DNA from: Craspedostauros australis
Taxonomy: Eukaryota > Bacillariophyta > Bacillariophyceae > Mastogloiales > Achnanthaceae
Direction of reading: 5' to 3'
Assembly (NCBI GenBank): GCA_026770025.1
Contig: JAMXDE010000034.1
Location: 620,001-684,000 of the forward strand
Length of the DNA stretch: 64,000 nt
Shown here piece after piece: positions 10,854 to 22,819 of this stretch. Every line of letters starts with the position of its first letter. Within the stretch, counting starts at the first letter, position 1. The notes beneath the pieces were generated by a model, which was not told the DNA's origin, ran no database searches, and saw nothing but the letters and a program-made list of their open reading frames with translations. The translations under genes were made by a program, and so were the position numbers.

Positions 10854-11107
10854 AGAGAGAGAGAGACAGAGATACTCGTTGGGACGAGCATCGATACAGT
10901 GTCTACAAGCGTACTCGTAGTGTAATACAATAGGACGAAAGTGAACAATACAAGAAGGTTTCCCGCCGATGTGCTTTTGTAAAGTGATCGCTCACCGCCA
11001 CCAACCTCTCCCTCGTCGATGGGGGAGGGGATGATACCTGATCGGCTGCATCATTGTTGAGTTTACATCGAAGAGGAAGCCTAACGCAAGGGCTGGTAGG
11101 CTATGGT
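10854..11107. other. Spacer between SDR genes 1 and 2
   Basis: It begins with a short GA-rich run directly after the stop codon. Otherwise I see only untranslated or intergenic sequence up to the conserved block at 11108. Confidence 0.4.
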
Positions 11108-11140
11108 CGAAGATACGTTCTCACGGGATTGGATTGAGTC
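11108..11140 (+). promoter_or_regulatory. Conserved block upstream of SDR gene 2
   Basis: Second occurrence of the block described at 8807-8837, with core GGATTGGATTGAGTC, about 260 bases before the ATG. Confidence 0.4.
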
Positions 11141-11397
11141 GTGTGACGGGGGACTGGGGCACTCGCGGCCAAAAGATGATGACACGCGCGAAACAAGAGG
11201 AAAATCGCCACGTAACGAACCAGTCCACCGATCAGTTCCACGCATCAGCTCATACACACAGACCAGCCAAGTCCGCAGACACAACGTACGAAAAGCAATA
11301 TTCTCCGACCTCATACATCCAGCGGGAGTAGCTCACACTGCTCTCCAGAATACTCTATTCTATCCAACTATTTTAGTCAGAAAGGTGACAGAACATC

Positions 11398-12997
11398 ATG
11401 GGCAAAGGTGGCGAAGCTCCTCCGTCAGCCTCGGCTGCGAGACCATCACGAAAGGCTTCCGTTTCCGTATGGACGTTGATGATGTACGGCACAGCATTGC
11501 TGGTGCTGATCTGCGCCATCATCCTGGCCATGCCCAAGCCCACCGTCGATTGGGAAGGAAACGTCATTCCACGAGCTCACAAGTTGATGGGACATGATGC
11601 GACCGACATCGCAAACAAGGCGCCACTGGACGGGCTCGTCATTGCTGTCACTGGAGCAACGTCTGGGATTGGTCTGGGGCTCACACGCAGGCTGTCATCG
11701 ATGGGTGCGCATGTCATCGCTATTGGTCGGTCGCCTTCCAAGTTGGAGCGTCTGGCGCAGGAGAATGAAGGCGTGTCGACTGTCCTTGTGGATCTCAACG
11801 ATTTGGATTCGGTCGCCAAGGGGGCAGACGATATGCTGCAACGATTCGATCGGGTGGATATGCTCGTGAATAATGCTGGCATCCATGGTGCGGTGCAGGG
11901 CATGGATGTATCAAAGCAGGGCTACGAGCAGGTGTTTGCTGGTGAGTGAACCATCAATGTTTGCCTTTTGGTGCTTTGCATCATCTTGAGAACTCTGCGA
12001 TCACTGCGCCATCTCAAGTCGCAACGACAACAACAGAAACGATGAAAACGAATGATATTGCAATTGCGGAAAAGGAAAGGATGCAAGGGTGGAGCTGCCA
12101 TTGTGCGTTCCTTGGTTCTTGATTCTGTGCACCTCATCCTTGGTCGCACCTGCTCTCCTCGGACAATCGTGGAACGGTGTCTATCATGCGAGTGCCATAC
12201 AAACTCTGCTAACCACTCTCCCTCTTCTATCCGTCCACACGCAATCAAACGGACTTATCATCATTACACAAACAAAAGTCAACTACTTGTCCCACTTCCT
12301 TCTCACCGAGAAGCTGATGCCGTTACTGGAAAAGTCTACCCAACCAAAAACGAAGATCATCCAAGTGTCCTCGCTGTATCACTTCGGAGCTGGCATCTCT
12401 GACCTTCGTCCTTCCAAACAGCGCGACCTCCCCGCTTCCGCTGCTCCGAGCCCCATCGCCAGCCGACCCGGTGGCGCGCATGGATTCCTCCTGTTTCGTG
12501 ACATTCGCTCCTACACGAACTCCAAGCTTGCACAAGTTCTGCATGCAGAAGCGTTGAACCGACGCTTCGCCAAGAGCGAGGGTCAACCCATGGAGGTCGT
12601 CAGCATCTGCCCCTCGTGGGTTGGCACGAGCATCGCGGGTGACGGTCTAGCCAACTTATTTGAGTTTATCGCCTTCGAATCGGATGATTACGGATTGGCT
12701 TCATTTTTTGAGGCCATGCTGGATGATGATACCAACACCAGCGCTGTTCCCAAGTTCTACAGCAACACTGCACACCCGGAATTGCTTGTCCAGAGCATGA
12801 ATGCGTTGCCGGAATGGGCCTACAGCATGCTTCCTTTGCGTGATATCGTCGGCAATATATTCGCGGGATATTTGTTGATCATGCAGCGTCTGATACCCAA
12901 GGTGGGACGAAGAGCACCCTCCGCGTGTGTAGGTGACATCGAAGCACAGGAAGAGTTGTACGAATGGAGTCGTGGGGCAGTGCAAGCGTGGCTCTAG
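11398..12997 (+). CDS. Membrane-anchored short-chain dehydrogenase/reductase, tandem copy 2 (hybrid)
   Basis: Exons 11398-11941 and 12279-12997 give 420 residues with the same anchor, TGATSGIG, NNAG, Ser and SYTNSK motifs as copy 1. The intron sits at the same codon and phase. Exon 1 is nearly identical to exon 1 of copy 3 (shared ASAARPSRKAS, then VWTLMMYGTALLVLICAI). Exon 2 is nearly identical to exon 2 of copy 1 (shared LYHFGAGISDLRPSKQRDL). The gene therefore looks like the recombinant expected from unequal crossing over between copies 3 and 1, with the breakpoint in or near the intron. Both halves are intact, so it is probably functional. Confidence 0.85.
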
Positions 12998-13180
12998 AGA
13001 AAGAGCGTATCGATACAGTGTGTACAAGTATATTCGTAATGAAATCATAGAACGGAGAGAAAACAGATGCTACAAGATTGTGTCTTGCCGAAGTATGGTA
13101 GTACTTGCGGATTGGAGAAGTGATCGCCCAGTCATGGTGGCGATCTGCAGAACCAGTATTTCGAAGTACGTGGACTCTCA
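12998..13180. other. Spacer between SDR genes 2 and 3
   Basis: Short 3'-flanking region, with sequence after the stop codon resembling that of copy 1 (CGATACAGTGT...). Nothing coding is seen. Confidence 0.4.
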
Positions 13181-13213
13181 CGAAGATACCTTTCCACGGG
13201 ATTGGATTGAGTC
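13181..13213 (+). promoter_or_regulatory. Conserved block upstream of SDR gene 3
   Basis: Third occurrence of the GGATTGGATTGAGTC-centred block, about 285 bases before the ATG of copy 3. Confidence 0.4.
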
Positions 13214-13495
13214 GTCCTTGCCACGAGAACAAGATGACGCAACCACAACACAGAAGAACGATCACAACCACAACACAGAAACGCGGCCCGAAAGGTTGTA
13301 GATGCCACGAGGTTGACGTCTCCCTGATCAGTTCCATCATCATCTCATTAGTCGTACATCAAGTCCAGTGACAGCACATACGCGCACTGCATCTGCCCAT
13401 ACTGTCACAGAAAGAGGAATACCCCAAGGCGGAGAGTCCTCCATTCCATCCATTCCACTCTCACGTCACGATTTTCAGAATACCGAAGGAACACC

Positions 13496-15116
13496 ATGAG
13501 CAAAGGTGGCGAAACTTCCCGGTCAGCCTCGGCTGCGAGACCATCACGAAAGGCTTCCATTTCCGTATGGACGTTAATGATGTACGGCACAGCATTGCTG
13601 GTGCTGATCTGCGCCATCATCCTGGCCATGCCCAAGCCCACAGTCGATTGGGAAGGAAACGTCATTCCACGAGCGCACAAGTTGATGAGACATGATGCGG
13701 CCGACATCGCAAACAAGGCGCCACTCGATGGGCTCGTCATTGCCGTCACTGGAGCAACGTCTGGAATTGGTCTGGGGCTCACACGCAGGCTGTCATCGAT
13801 GGGTGCGCATGTCATCGCCATTGGTCGGTCATCTTCCAAGTTGGAGCGTCTGGCGCAGGAGAATAAAGGCGTGTCGACCGTCATTGCCGATCTCAACGAT
13901 TTGGATTCGGTCGCCAAGGGGGCAGACGATATGCTGCAACGATTCGATCGGGTGGATATGCTCGTGAACAATGCTGGCATCCATGGTGCAGCGAGCGGAG
14001 TAGATTTGTCAAAGCAAGGCTATGAGCAGGTGTTTGCTGGTGAGTGAAGCATCAATGCGTGATGAAGTTGCGACGGAGTTCTGAGGGGGATGCACAAGTT
14101 GCATGAGGCCTCGATGTTCAGAGAAGCAATGGCAAAAGAAGAAGCGTTTGCTTTTTGCGGCCGAGCTGTCAGTGCCATCCCAACAAAGAGATGACGGTAA
14201 GCTGGACTGCAGCAGCTTGCTCATTCGCTCTTTCCTTTATTCGTCTCGGCTCTCCTCAAACAATTCTGGAACGGCACCTACAACTAAATGCTCGACTGTT
14301 CAGGCTCACCAACCGTCTTCTTCGATCTGCATTGCATACCAAACACACAACGCCCGCATCCACTTCCACCCACTGCCATCCACTACGATGAAAGTCAACT
14401 ACTTGTCCCATTTCCTGCTCACGGAAAAGCTGATGCCGCTGCTGGAAAAGTCCACCCAACCAAAAACGAAGATCATCCAGATTTCTTCGCTGTTCCACTT
14501 CGGAGCCGACGTCACCGAGCTGCGCCCCTCCCCACACGACGACGTCCCTGCCTTCGCCGCGCGCAACCCCATCGCCAGCCGACCCGGCGGTGCGCACGGC
14601 TTCTTCGTGTTCCGTGTGAATCGTTCCTACGCCAATTCCAAGCTGGCGCAGATCCTGCATGCAGAGGCCTTGAACCGTCGCTTTGCAAACAAGGACGGGC
14701 AACCCATGGAGGCCGTCAGCATCTGCCCCACGTGGGTCGGCACGCGGATCGCAGGCAGCGAGCCTGCCATCCAGGCCTTGAAGTTCATGGCGTATGATTC
14801 GGATGATTACGGGTTGGCGTCGATCTTCGAAGCCATGCTGGATGATGATACCAACGCCAGCACCGTTCCCAAGTTCTACACCAACACGCAGCATCCAGAA
14901 TGGATGATCAACATCATGAACGTTTTGCCGGAATGGGCCTACAGCATGCTGCCCGTGCGCGACGCTATCGCCCAAGGCTTCGCGCTGTTCCTGCTGGTGG
15001 CACAGCGTCTGATGCCCAACTTGCGGCGGATGGCGCCCTCCGTGCGCACTGGCAACGTGGCGGTGCAGGAGGCGCTGTACGAATGGAGCCACGAGGCCGT
15101 GCAGAAGTGGCTGTAG
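13496..15116 (+). CDS. Membrane-anchored short-chain dehydrogenase/reductase, tandem copy 3
   Basis: Exons 13496-14039 and 14395-15116 give 421 residues. The N-terminal anchor, TGATSGIG, NNAG, the catalytic Ser (IIQISSLFHFG) and the Tyr/Lys pair in SYANSKLAQ are all present. Exon 2 is clearly more GC-rich and more diverged than in copies 1 and 2 (LFHFGADVTELRPSPHDD). Exon 1 is almost the same as in copy 2. Together with the conserved intron position this makes copy 3 one of the two parents of the hybrid copy 2. The enzyme type is as for copy 1; the substrate is unknown. Confidence 0.85.
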
Positions 15117-16321
15117 GCAACGAGCTAGAAGACTCGTGTAGTTGACTCGGACGGTGCGAGTATCTGTATGTATGGGATGGCACAAGCATTATGTGATATA
15201 ATACAATTTAGAGTAACGCAAGCGGATGATACAAAGTGGTAGTGCTACTCTGCTTCTGCATACTACCCCCTCTCCTCCTGCCTCTCGTTGCGCCGCACTC
15301 GATGCGAGGTCACGAAACATCATCTCATCTGTTCCTCCTCGCAAAGCAGCGACACTGCCGAGTGCGAGGTTCTCATGACCTCTGGTCGTAGTATTGACAA
15401 ATTGGCATCATGTCTTGCAGGAGGAATTGTTCCATGATGTTGATTGGTGGATTCGTTCATGGGAAGCGACGTGATGTGATGGAGACATCAAACCCGAGCG
15501 GGCTGGAGAACACTCTTTCCTGTCACTCACCGCAGAGCGCCACAGCCAAGTTGCTGTCTCCACCTGAAGCCGCGCTTTGGTGTGTTGTTGTGTAGAGCAT
15601 ACGTGATTGTATTGTGCTATATTATTATATTATGGTATGGTATGATGTGTTATGGTATGGCATGGTAGATGAGACCTCTTCCTGAAGCAGAGCATCAGCC
15701 TCGCATGCCTGGTGCCGAGACTGTAGAGCTCGTTGCGCCTTCCCTCAAAGCCATGTCATGTCATGCCATGTTCTGTCATTCCATTGCGTTGCGTCGGAGA
15801 GAGTAATTCCGAGGCAGGGCTTTCCCGCCTCCCAAGAGGTGAAAAGCCGGCCCTTGGTGGGTTGCGGAGCGCGGTGTTGCGATCCTCTGCCATGAAATTG
15901 TTTGGCGTGTGTGCGTGTTTTCGGCTGAGCGCAAACGAGCGTTGGTGGGCCGAGCGGCGGAGCGATTGAGCTGTGCCGACTTGGGACAGAGCCAAAAGGA
16001 GGTGGGCTGATGCTGTGTTGTTGCAGAATGCTCTACTCGTGCTGGTAGTCGGTATGGAAGAGGAATGGAGATGATGGATTTGTTTGAGATGTGAAGAGGA
16101 CTTGAAACACGATCGTGCAACGCATGGCGCGAAGTGTGCGCGACATGACTGTTGCTGTTGGTGAGGACAATGAGGCGTTCGTGTCAGCGCCTGCGCGGGT
16201 GTGTGTGTGTTGTGACTTGATTGAGTGGAGTTGAGAGAAGGCGAGGATGATCATACTCATACTCATACCCACGCTCATAGATCATGTCCATAGATCATAC
16301 TCATACTCATAGATCATGATA
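15117..16321. other. Intergenic region with simple repeats
   Basis: No gene is supported. An AT-rich stretch at about 15600-15670 is built from TATTA and TATGG words. A run of CATACT/CATAGAT units lies at about 16250-16320, next to the end of the minus-strand gene. Frames of 60-114 codons here look random. Confidence 0.45.
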
Positions 16322-17065
16322 CTATATGTCATGTATCGTGTGCGTGATTCTGGGAGGCTGGTAGATCTTGGGACGCGTCTGGTTCATGTACGTTTTTGGC
16401 AGACTCCTGGCCTTGGAGGGATTTGAATTCCTCTTGTGCCTCGATCTCGTGCGGCCGAAGCTCTTGGATTGGGCCACCTTGGGTGATGTGTAGGGAAGCG
16501 GCGCGCGGACGGTGTCCGTCGACTCCGTGGTGTCGTTGACGTTGATGGACTTGACCTCCCTGGCCACGCGCATCCCCCGTTCGAGCGCCTGCGACTCGCT
16601 GACGCAGCATGCCTCGAAGTAGACGTCGGCTATCATGTCGTGGTCGATTCTGCCGTCCTCCTCGATCTGCACCTCCTGCTCCGAGAGCACGGACTCCAGA
16701 ACGTCGCTGATGGTCGTCCTTCGCAGGCAGGATTCGTCGTCCGTGAGGAGGCCGTCGCTGCAGTGCTGTTCGGAGTCGATGGGGAAGGAGCCGACGGTGT
16801 TGAGCAGGCGGACGGTGTCGTAGCGCTCCTTCTTCATGACCGCGAGCTCCCCTCTGCTGTACCATGCCGCCTGGACCTCCTCCTCCGAGTAGTCCCTGGA
16901 GGGCGGGATGATGCGGTGCTGCAGGAAGGAAACGAAGCGGACGCTGCCGGTCTTGTTGTTGTTGGTTGTGTTGTCGCATTCACCAACTCCATCGTTGACG
17001 CAGTGGCTGGAGTCCCCGCTGTCTGGCTCGTTGATCATGTTCAGTGCCGTCATCAGTGGTGCCAT
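16322..17065 (-). CDS. Uncharacterised protein, possibly of a diatom-expanded family
   Basis: The 247-residue protein has no signal peptide or membrane segment. After an Asn/Asp/Ser-rich start there is a compact segment, SVRFVSFLQHRIIPPSRDYS followed by EEEVQAAWYSRGELAVMKKE and an RYDTVRLLNTVG helix. Then comes a middle rich in acidic residues and a basic tail (FGRTRSRHKRNSNPSKARSL). The pattern V-R-F, then E-E-x-x-A-x-W-Y-S-x-x-E, is one I remember from many small diatom proteins of unknown function; this is unverified recall. The basic tail may bind nucleic acid or act as a nuclear signal, which is inference only. The shadow frame on the same strand (16329-16979) is GC-driven and is ignored. 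Confidence 0.6.
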   Translation of the reverse strand: MAPLMTALNMINEPDSGDSSHCVNDGVGECDNTTNNNKTGSVRFVSFLQHRIIPPSRDYSEEEVQAAWYSRGELAVMKKERYDTVRLLNTVGSFPIDSEQHCSDGLLTDDESCLRRTTISDVLESVLSEQEVQIEEDGRIDHDMIADVYFEACCVSESQALERGMRVAREVKSINVNDTTESTDTVRAPLPYTSPKVAQSKSFGRTRSRHKRNSNPSKARSLPKTYMNQTRPKIYQPPRITHTIHDI

Positions 17066-19005
17066 GCTGTTGCTGCTTCTGCAATTGCCCGAATGCGCTG
17101 TCTTTCAACACTCTCTGTCTGGTTATATGATGCTTTTGATGATGCTTACGATGGCGATGCCTATGATGATGCTTCTGATGACGATGTGGATATATCTGCT
17201 GGAGGCTCCGAATGGATCGCGAGGGCAAAGATGGGACTGGGAAGGCAGGAGGGAGAGATCGGAGTCGCTGCGGGTCTTCTCGGTGGCTTCCTTCCGCTAT
17301 CTGTCGTCTGTGCTATGCGCTATGCGCTGTCTGCCGTCTTCTGTCTGTTCTGAATTCTGTCTTGTTTCGTGAAGCCGCAGGTCTCTTGATCAAGTTGCCT
17401 TGGTGCTTTTGGTAGTTCTGGTGCCTTTGGTTCTGCTCTACTCTCCTCTGCTCTGCTTTGTGATGTTGTGTTATGTTGTGTTGCGACTACGGATACGGAT
17501 ACGGATACGATGATGCCTTCTTGCTCCAGTCTTGGTCGGGGTTGAACGAGCTTCGGATACAAGGTCGTGGGTGCGGATGCTGATCGTTGTGTCCCTGTTG
17601 TGGTCGTTCCAGGAGACGTCTGTCTGTGGGAGTACGCAAGATGGGTTGGGCTCTGTGATGTGGTCTCTCTTTGGTGTTGTTGTGATGTTGCTGGTCGTGG
17701 TTGTGTCGCAATCACTCTTTGTTGCTGTTGTTGTTGCTGCTGTTGTTACTGCTGTTGTTGGCGCTTCACTTGCCTTTGCTCTGCTTTTGTTTTGCCTCCG
17801 TGTTGTGTCTTGTTTCGTTTCACCAATACCCGCACAACTACCGGCACTCTCGTGCTCCGCTCGGCTCCGTGTCGCTGCTGTGCTGATTCTGATGTCGGTT
17901 TCCGTCGCTGTGTTCCTCCGCGATTGCCGTGTCGATGTTGTGCCTCCTTCCTTCCTTGTTGTCCCTCTCTGCTATCGCGCGTCTTGTAGCGCTTCTTCGC
18001 GCGTGCAGCCGTTTTTCGTGCTTTCGTTGTTGACTCGCAAAGTCCTCTCGCGAAGCAAAAGGCACTTGCCAGCGCCAGCGCCCAATCGATCCAATGTGCT
18101 CGGTCTTCAATGACCCGTGCTTCCATTGTCCTTGCGGTACCCGTTTTCGTTAAGCGTCAAGAACCAGGGAAGCATGGCCGGGGCGCTTGTGTCATTTTGC
18201 TTCCACTTCTGATTGGCTCTCGACATCAAAACCAAGATTCACGCTTCATCGACAACTGCCGCAGAGTCACACGTTGGATTTGTCCAGACATGAGATCGAA
18301 TCAGTCGACAGAACCAATTCATCCCTGCGGAAAATCTTGGAATTCAAAAGCGTGATTGGATCACGATTACTGACGATACATTCGAATCAAAGTGGATTCT
18401 GATCCGATGGACCGCTTCGATCACAAAAGGGGAAAAACACAAGAAACGGGATTGGACACGTCAAATCGTGTTTCCACATTTTGTGGCGACGAAAATGTCG
18501 AAGGCCAAAGCGATGTCGCGACTCATTTCGTGTCTCTTCCTTTGGATGGAGGCAACTAACACGATTGGGAGGCGAAGAATGACGAGAGAGGGCATCGTGA
18601 GGATCCATCTTCTCGGCGGTTGTTCCCACACACCAATGCAGTGCTCTATTTGCACCCAACGACAGCCTCATCATCATCATCATCATCAGCAACAGTTGTG
18701 TAAAAGAGAGTGTCATTGGCAGCCCAACTGCCTGGAGAGATAGGCACTCAGAGCACAGCATCGAACACGGAAACTGCAGAAGCATCACTCCGATCAACTG
18801 CTCGGCATTGGCAGACGAAGAATCGAACGAGAGGCTTGATCAATTCTGCAAGGGCCAGCCGTCGTTTTGGGGGATCCGTTGATTGGATCCTGGAATAGCA
18901 ATACTGACAATCAACATTGCGCCACCGGATTGCGTCAGAGAAAGCGGGAGTGAATCATGTAAGGCGACTCTTGCGCAAAGCGCAGCCGATGTGGCCGTGT
19001 TGCGA
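17066..19005. other. Intergenic region rich in simple repeats
   Basis: About 1.9 kb separates the minus-strand gene from the next plus-strand gene and may hold both promoters. It contains runs of ATGATG words (about 17125-17195), GGATAC repeats (about 17487-17510), TGTTGC repeats (17719-17760) and a CATCAT run (about 18668-18690). The 100-190-codon frames here consist of these repeats; no domain is visible. Confidence 0.45.
17719..17760. repeat. TGT/TGC trinucleotide repeat
   Basis: A run of TTG and CTG triplets about 42 bases long within the intergenic stretch. Confidence 0.7.
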
Positions 19006-20951
19006 ATGAAGGTTCGGACGCTGCGACGTTCTCATCTTCCGTCTTCCTCACCTACATGTCTCTCCTTGCATTCCTCCTCATACATTCATCTTCATGAACT
19101 CGGCCAACACTCAATTACACTCAACACACAACGCACATCGCAACGCAACGCAACAACGGGCTTGATCAGGAACTTCCTTTCCAGCATCTTCGGGACAGCG
19201 GCAGAGGTCGAGATCTCCGACGATGCTGCTGTTGCAAAAGGATCGAGTGACGGAAGTGGGAAGAAAGCTGCGACGACACCCTCCTCCAAGGTGAGTCCTT
19301 CATTTGCGACTCAAGAACGATGGCGTTTTCGGTCAAAGGCAACCATCATCTCTCATCTGTTCCTTCTGCCGTGACATCAGCATTGCGAGTATGCATGCCA
19401 ATACCGTCGCATTCTGCTCAGCTTTATTGCAACACCTACCACACGTTGTTACTCTGCCTATGTATGCATCTCTCTCACATGTTATTTCATGCCATTCCGT
19501 TCCATCTCGATGTCCACTCCCACACGGAAACCCAACAGACAACAAGAGCACCCACGATGCACGACATTCCCACACTGCTCTCTGCCATGGTCAACCAGCA
19601 AGGCGACGAGGCAACGGAAGCGGCCAAGCAGCTGTACGACCTCTGCGATGTGGCGCACAAGCATAATCGCGTCCCCATGGTGTGCAGCGGCAAGTACGAT
19701 GTCCTCACGCCGCTCACCAAATGCCTCCTTCACTTCGACAATGAAGAAAAGCTGCATTTCGTCTGCCTCACGCTCAACAATATATCCATTCCGGCAGAAA
19801 ATAAAAAGATCATGGCGCTGGAACGGGGATTGGCGCAACGCCTCATGCAGAATCTGTGCACTATCATCGCGGCGGGCAAGAAGGACACCTACCTCTGCCT
19901 CATCATCCTGCTCAATCTTTCCTATCTCGATCTCGCCGTCAAGGCGATCGGACAATTCTCGCCGAAAGAACGAGGGCAGACTGCTACCGCACCGCTAGAG
20001 AATCCGGATTCCCTCCTGCGCATCCTGCAGGATCTGCTGGCGCATGCTGCGCGAGGCACGGCGGATTTCCGCTGGGCCTTCGGACTGCTGGCCAGCTTGG
20101 CGCGCAACCCAGAAACCGCGTCCCTCATCGGTCTGACAGCCGCCCCGCGACAGGCGGTGGGGACCCTGAAGGTCTCGACCGTTCCTGCCAAGGAGTGGAA
20201 GATGAATTCGCTGGAAGACTTTTCTCTGTTTCTCATCCTGCATCTGGCCGAGCACACGCCGGAATCGCTGGCGGATACGGGAGCGACGCAGGTGTGTCAG
20301 GAGATCATGGAGCTGGAGGGCACGTTGCAGGGACTGAAGGCGACCATGGTCTGCGCCATGCTCAATGTTCCGTGGTCCACGTACTCGGGGCATGGCTATC
20401 CAGCGACGGCGTCAGTTTCGGAACTCATGGGCAAGACTTTCGAGCGGGAAGGCAAGAAGCACGTGTACCTGGATAACACCTTCCGATTGTCGACGGCGAC
20501 GAAGGCCTTCGCGTCCCTGGCTCGGTCGGCAGTGAAGGAGGACCTCAACAACGATGATGGAGAATCCAAAACCAAGGTGGTGGCGTTGCCAACGGCGGTC
20601 GCCCAGCTATTCCAAATCGTCGCGGATGTGGCGCTGGAAGGGTACGATGACGCCGAGGAAGACGCTTACACACCCGATGAGATTGCGGCGGAGCATGCCG
20701 TGGCCGCCATCGTCGCCTTGTTGCCGACGCTGACCAAGCGCGAACAACCTGCACGGCGATCGCGATTGACGGAAACCGCTTGCAACCATCTCATGCAGGT
20801 GCTCAAATCGTATTCTGTCAAGACAAAGTCGGTGGCAACGAAGGCCAAGGCGAAGGAGATCAGCGAGAAGCTCAAGGAAAACGGTGATTCTGCTCTGCCA
20901 GTGCTGGAGGCGTCGTACGAACTATGGGTTCACTACAACTCCTCAATATGA
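19006..20951 (+). CDS. Armadillo/HEAT-like helical repeat protein
   Basis: Modelled as exons 19006-19290 and 19539-20951 (about 565 residues). The donor GTGAGT follows the Lys of TTPSSK and the acceptor CCAACAG joins it in frame to TTRAPTMHDIPTLLSAMV. Exon 1 encodes a Ser/Arg-rich start and FLSSIFGTAAEVEISDD. Exon 2 is a long all-helical solenoid with short armadillo/HEAT-like hairpins, for example EEKLHFVCLTLNNISIPAEN followed by KDTYLCLIILLNLSYLD, and RWAFGLLASLARNPETA. Such proteins are scaffolds for protein interactions; no enzyme motif is seen. The start is uncertain: 19006 is the first in-frame ATG, and an in-frame ATG within exon 2 (19558, MHDIPTLL) would give a protein lacking exon 1. 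Confidence 0.65.
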
Positions 20952-22704
20952 CGAGAGCATGGTCGCAGAATCGCGTGCACCGTGGAGAGCGGAAGGCGAA
21001 CTGTTGAATCGCAACGGGGCGACAAGGCGCTTGCGTTTTTGCAACCTTCTTGTGCCTGAATGTGTTGGCGGGCCAAGCTAACTTGCGGGGAGTACTCATT
21101 TTTACGAGATATTGTGGTGGCGAAGGTGATCAGGATTGATGAAAGATTGTTCCAGAGTCATCGCAGCGGCGCCACCTGCAAACGCAGGACAACTGTTGGA
21201 ACGAACACCTTTGGTTGCTGCAACGATGTCAAAAGGACCACTCTACCCTTTTAACCGTGTCAGGGTTAGCGCCTTGGTTCATTCCATTCCACCACACTTT
21301 GCATCAATTGTACCACATGCTCTTCTTGTTGCGAAATGGTATGTTGTGGATCTGGTTGGATGGTGTTTCTGAGGAGACGAAACACGCGCAGAATGGAACA
21401 AACAGCTTCACACTTCGACGACGGGTGAGACTGTACCAGGCCGTGGGATGCCCGCACTCTGTGTAAGTACATATACAGGTGCGCCACAGCACTAGTAGCT
21501 CATAGTGCTGTATCCAAGAAACAAAATATCATGCAAGAGGGAGGCATCACCAACAGCAGCCAAAGACGCACTCGGCGCAACGCAGCACACTCCGCGCGCC
21601 ATAGTTTTCGACCACCATGATACTCGTACGAGCACACTGCCCTCTACTCGTGCGACTATTGGTACAAACACCTCTGAGATGATGAGCCCGGTCTTCGCTG
21701 CTTCAATTCCGCCAACTGAACTAGGCAGGCACACGTGTTGCGCGGAAAAGTGCAGGTGACGGACGAGAGAGCTGAGGTCGGACCACGCATCATGTGGAAG
21801 ATGCGCGCGATATCTTGGTGTCGACTTCGGTTCCGCGTATCTGTTGACAGATGATGCCAATCCCCAAGTCGTCAAGCTGGAGCACTGAACAAGACTCCCA
21901 CTCTGCAGCGAATTCGCCCTGAGGTGCGGAAAGCAACGGCTTGGCAGCGAAGCATCACATGGCACCAATGCACTGCGCATGAGACCCATCGCTTTGGACG
22001 CCAGAGTAGTCGCCAACCCAGCCAAGTGGTTGGACCGCATCAAGCCTCGCGCACTCCGCCGGCGGCGAGCGATCGCATTCAGCATGACCAAAGCGCAATT
22101 GGCGAGGCACATGGTCCTTGCTTCGTTGCTTGACTCATCTGCTGCCCTAACGGCTGGCCCGAACAACAGAGCAAACGCTCGCGTATCAACAGACACCAAT
22201 GGTAAAGGTGACGAATATGAGCGTGAATCCAGCGGAGGCTCTACGGCGCTGGCTCCACGGCGCTCATATTCCATGGTCCTCGCCCACCTACATTAACACT
22301 CACATTCACAACCATCTTGTCTCCCCATCACAACAAAACGCGGCGCAACTGAACTTAACAATGATCGAGTGATTGTTTGATGTCGTGGCAGTTCCGCTTG
22401 CGGCACTCTCTTCGGCACATGCGGCCCAACTTTCGTCTTTTCACTCGACAGGTGCGTTGGCGTTGACAGATGCATGACTCGACAGGTGCGATGCGGCATT
22501 GGATTGATCACTCGTCATCTCCTTGCACTGTGACTGCGCGGCGACTACTCGTGCAGGTCCCACAACATACGAGTCTAAAGGCTCTCTTGAGAAAGTAATA
22601 TAGAGAATATTTAATTGACATCTAATTGTTCAGACTTCGCCATCTGCACTCCTCCACTGCATGAAGCGTTCGCTCCTCAAGCGCCGTTGCTGGAGTGAAC
22701 TACT
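20952..22704. other. Intergenic region
   Basis: About 1.75 kb. A 260-codon minus-strand frame (21492-22274) and an overlapping 105-codon plus-strand frame (21979-22296) are the longest, but neither shows domains or convincing composition. The 13-base word CTCGACAGGTGCG occurs twice near 22445-22495. No gene is supported. Confidence 0.4.
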
Positions 22705-22819
22705 TCACTCCTCTTCCTCGGCAGTGCCGTCCACCTCAATCACTTCGGATCAATTGGTTCTCACAGAGTTGGTTCTCATTGAGCGGACGAAGTCCATCAG
22801 TGTTGCCCGATCCATATAT
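22705..22819 (-). pseudogene. Detached 3' end of ankyrin-BTB gene A
   Basis: Reverse-strand sequence reads MDRATLMDFVRSMRTNS and on to an acidic VDGTAEEEE end. It is homologous to the last 31 residues of the intact paralogues (MDCATLVNFVRSLSTKS, ending AAEEE). It is separated from the rest of the gene at 32658-34466 by about 9.8 kb of transposon DNA. It also has its own early TGA after RTN, so it has decayed since. Confidence 0.85.
22816..22819. other. Target-site duplication ATAT, copy 1
   Basis: First of three ATAT copies flanking and separating the two transposons. The intact paralogues carry one GTAT at this codon, so deleting both elements and two ATAT copies restores their exact length. 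Confidence 0.8.

Noticed and set aside
16329-16979. 216-codon Arg/Gly/His-rich minus-strand frame
   Set aside because: It is an alternative frame of the 16322-17065 gene, driven by GC-rich third positions, and lacks the conserved segment.
17532-18113. 193-codon Val/Ser/Cys-rich frame and overlapping minus frames
   Set aside because: They consist mainly of TGTTGC and CTCTGC simple repeats; there is no domain and no conserved start.
18660-18700. CAT repeat as a possible CRISPR-like or regulatory array
   Set aside because: Plain trinucleotide slippage in a eukaryotic intergenic region; there are no spacers.
21492-22274. 260-codon minus-strand frame
   Set aside because: No domain, biased composition, an overlapping plus-strand frame of similar quality and no supporting splice or neighbour evidence.
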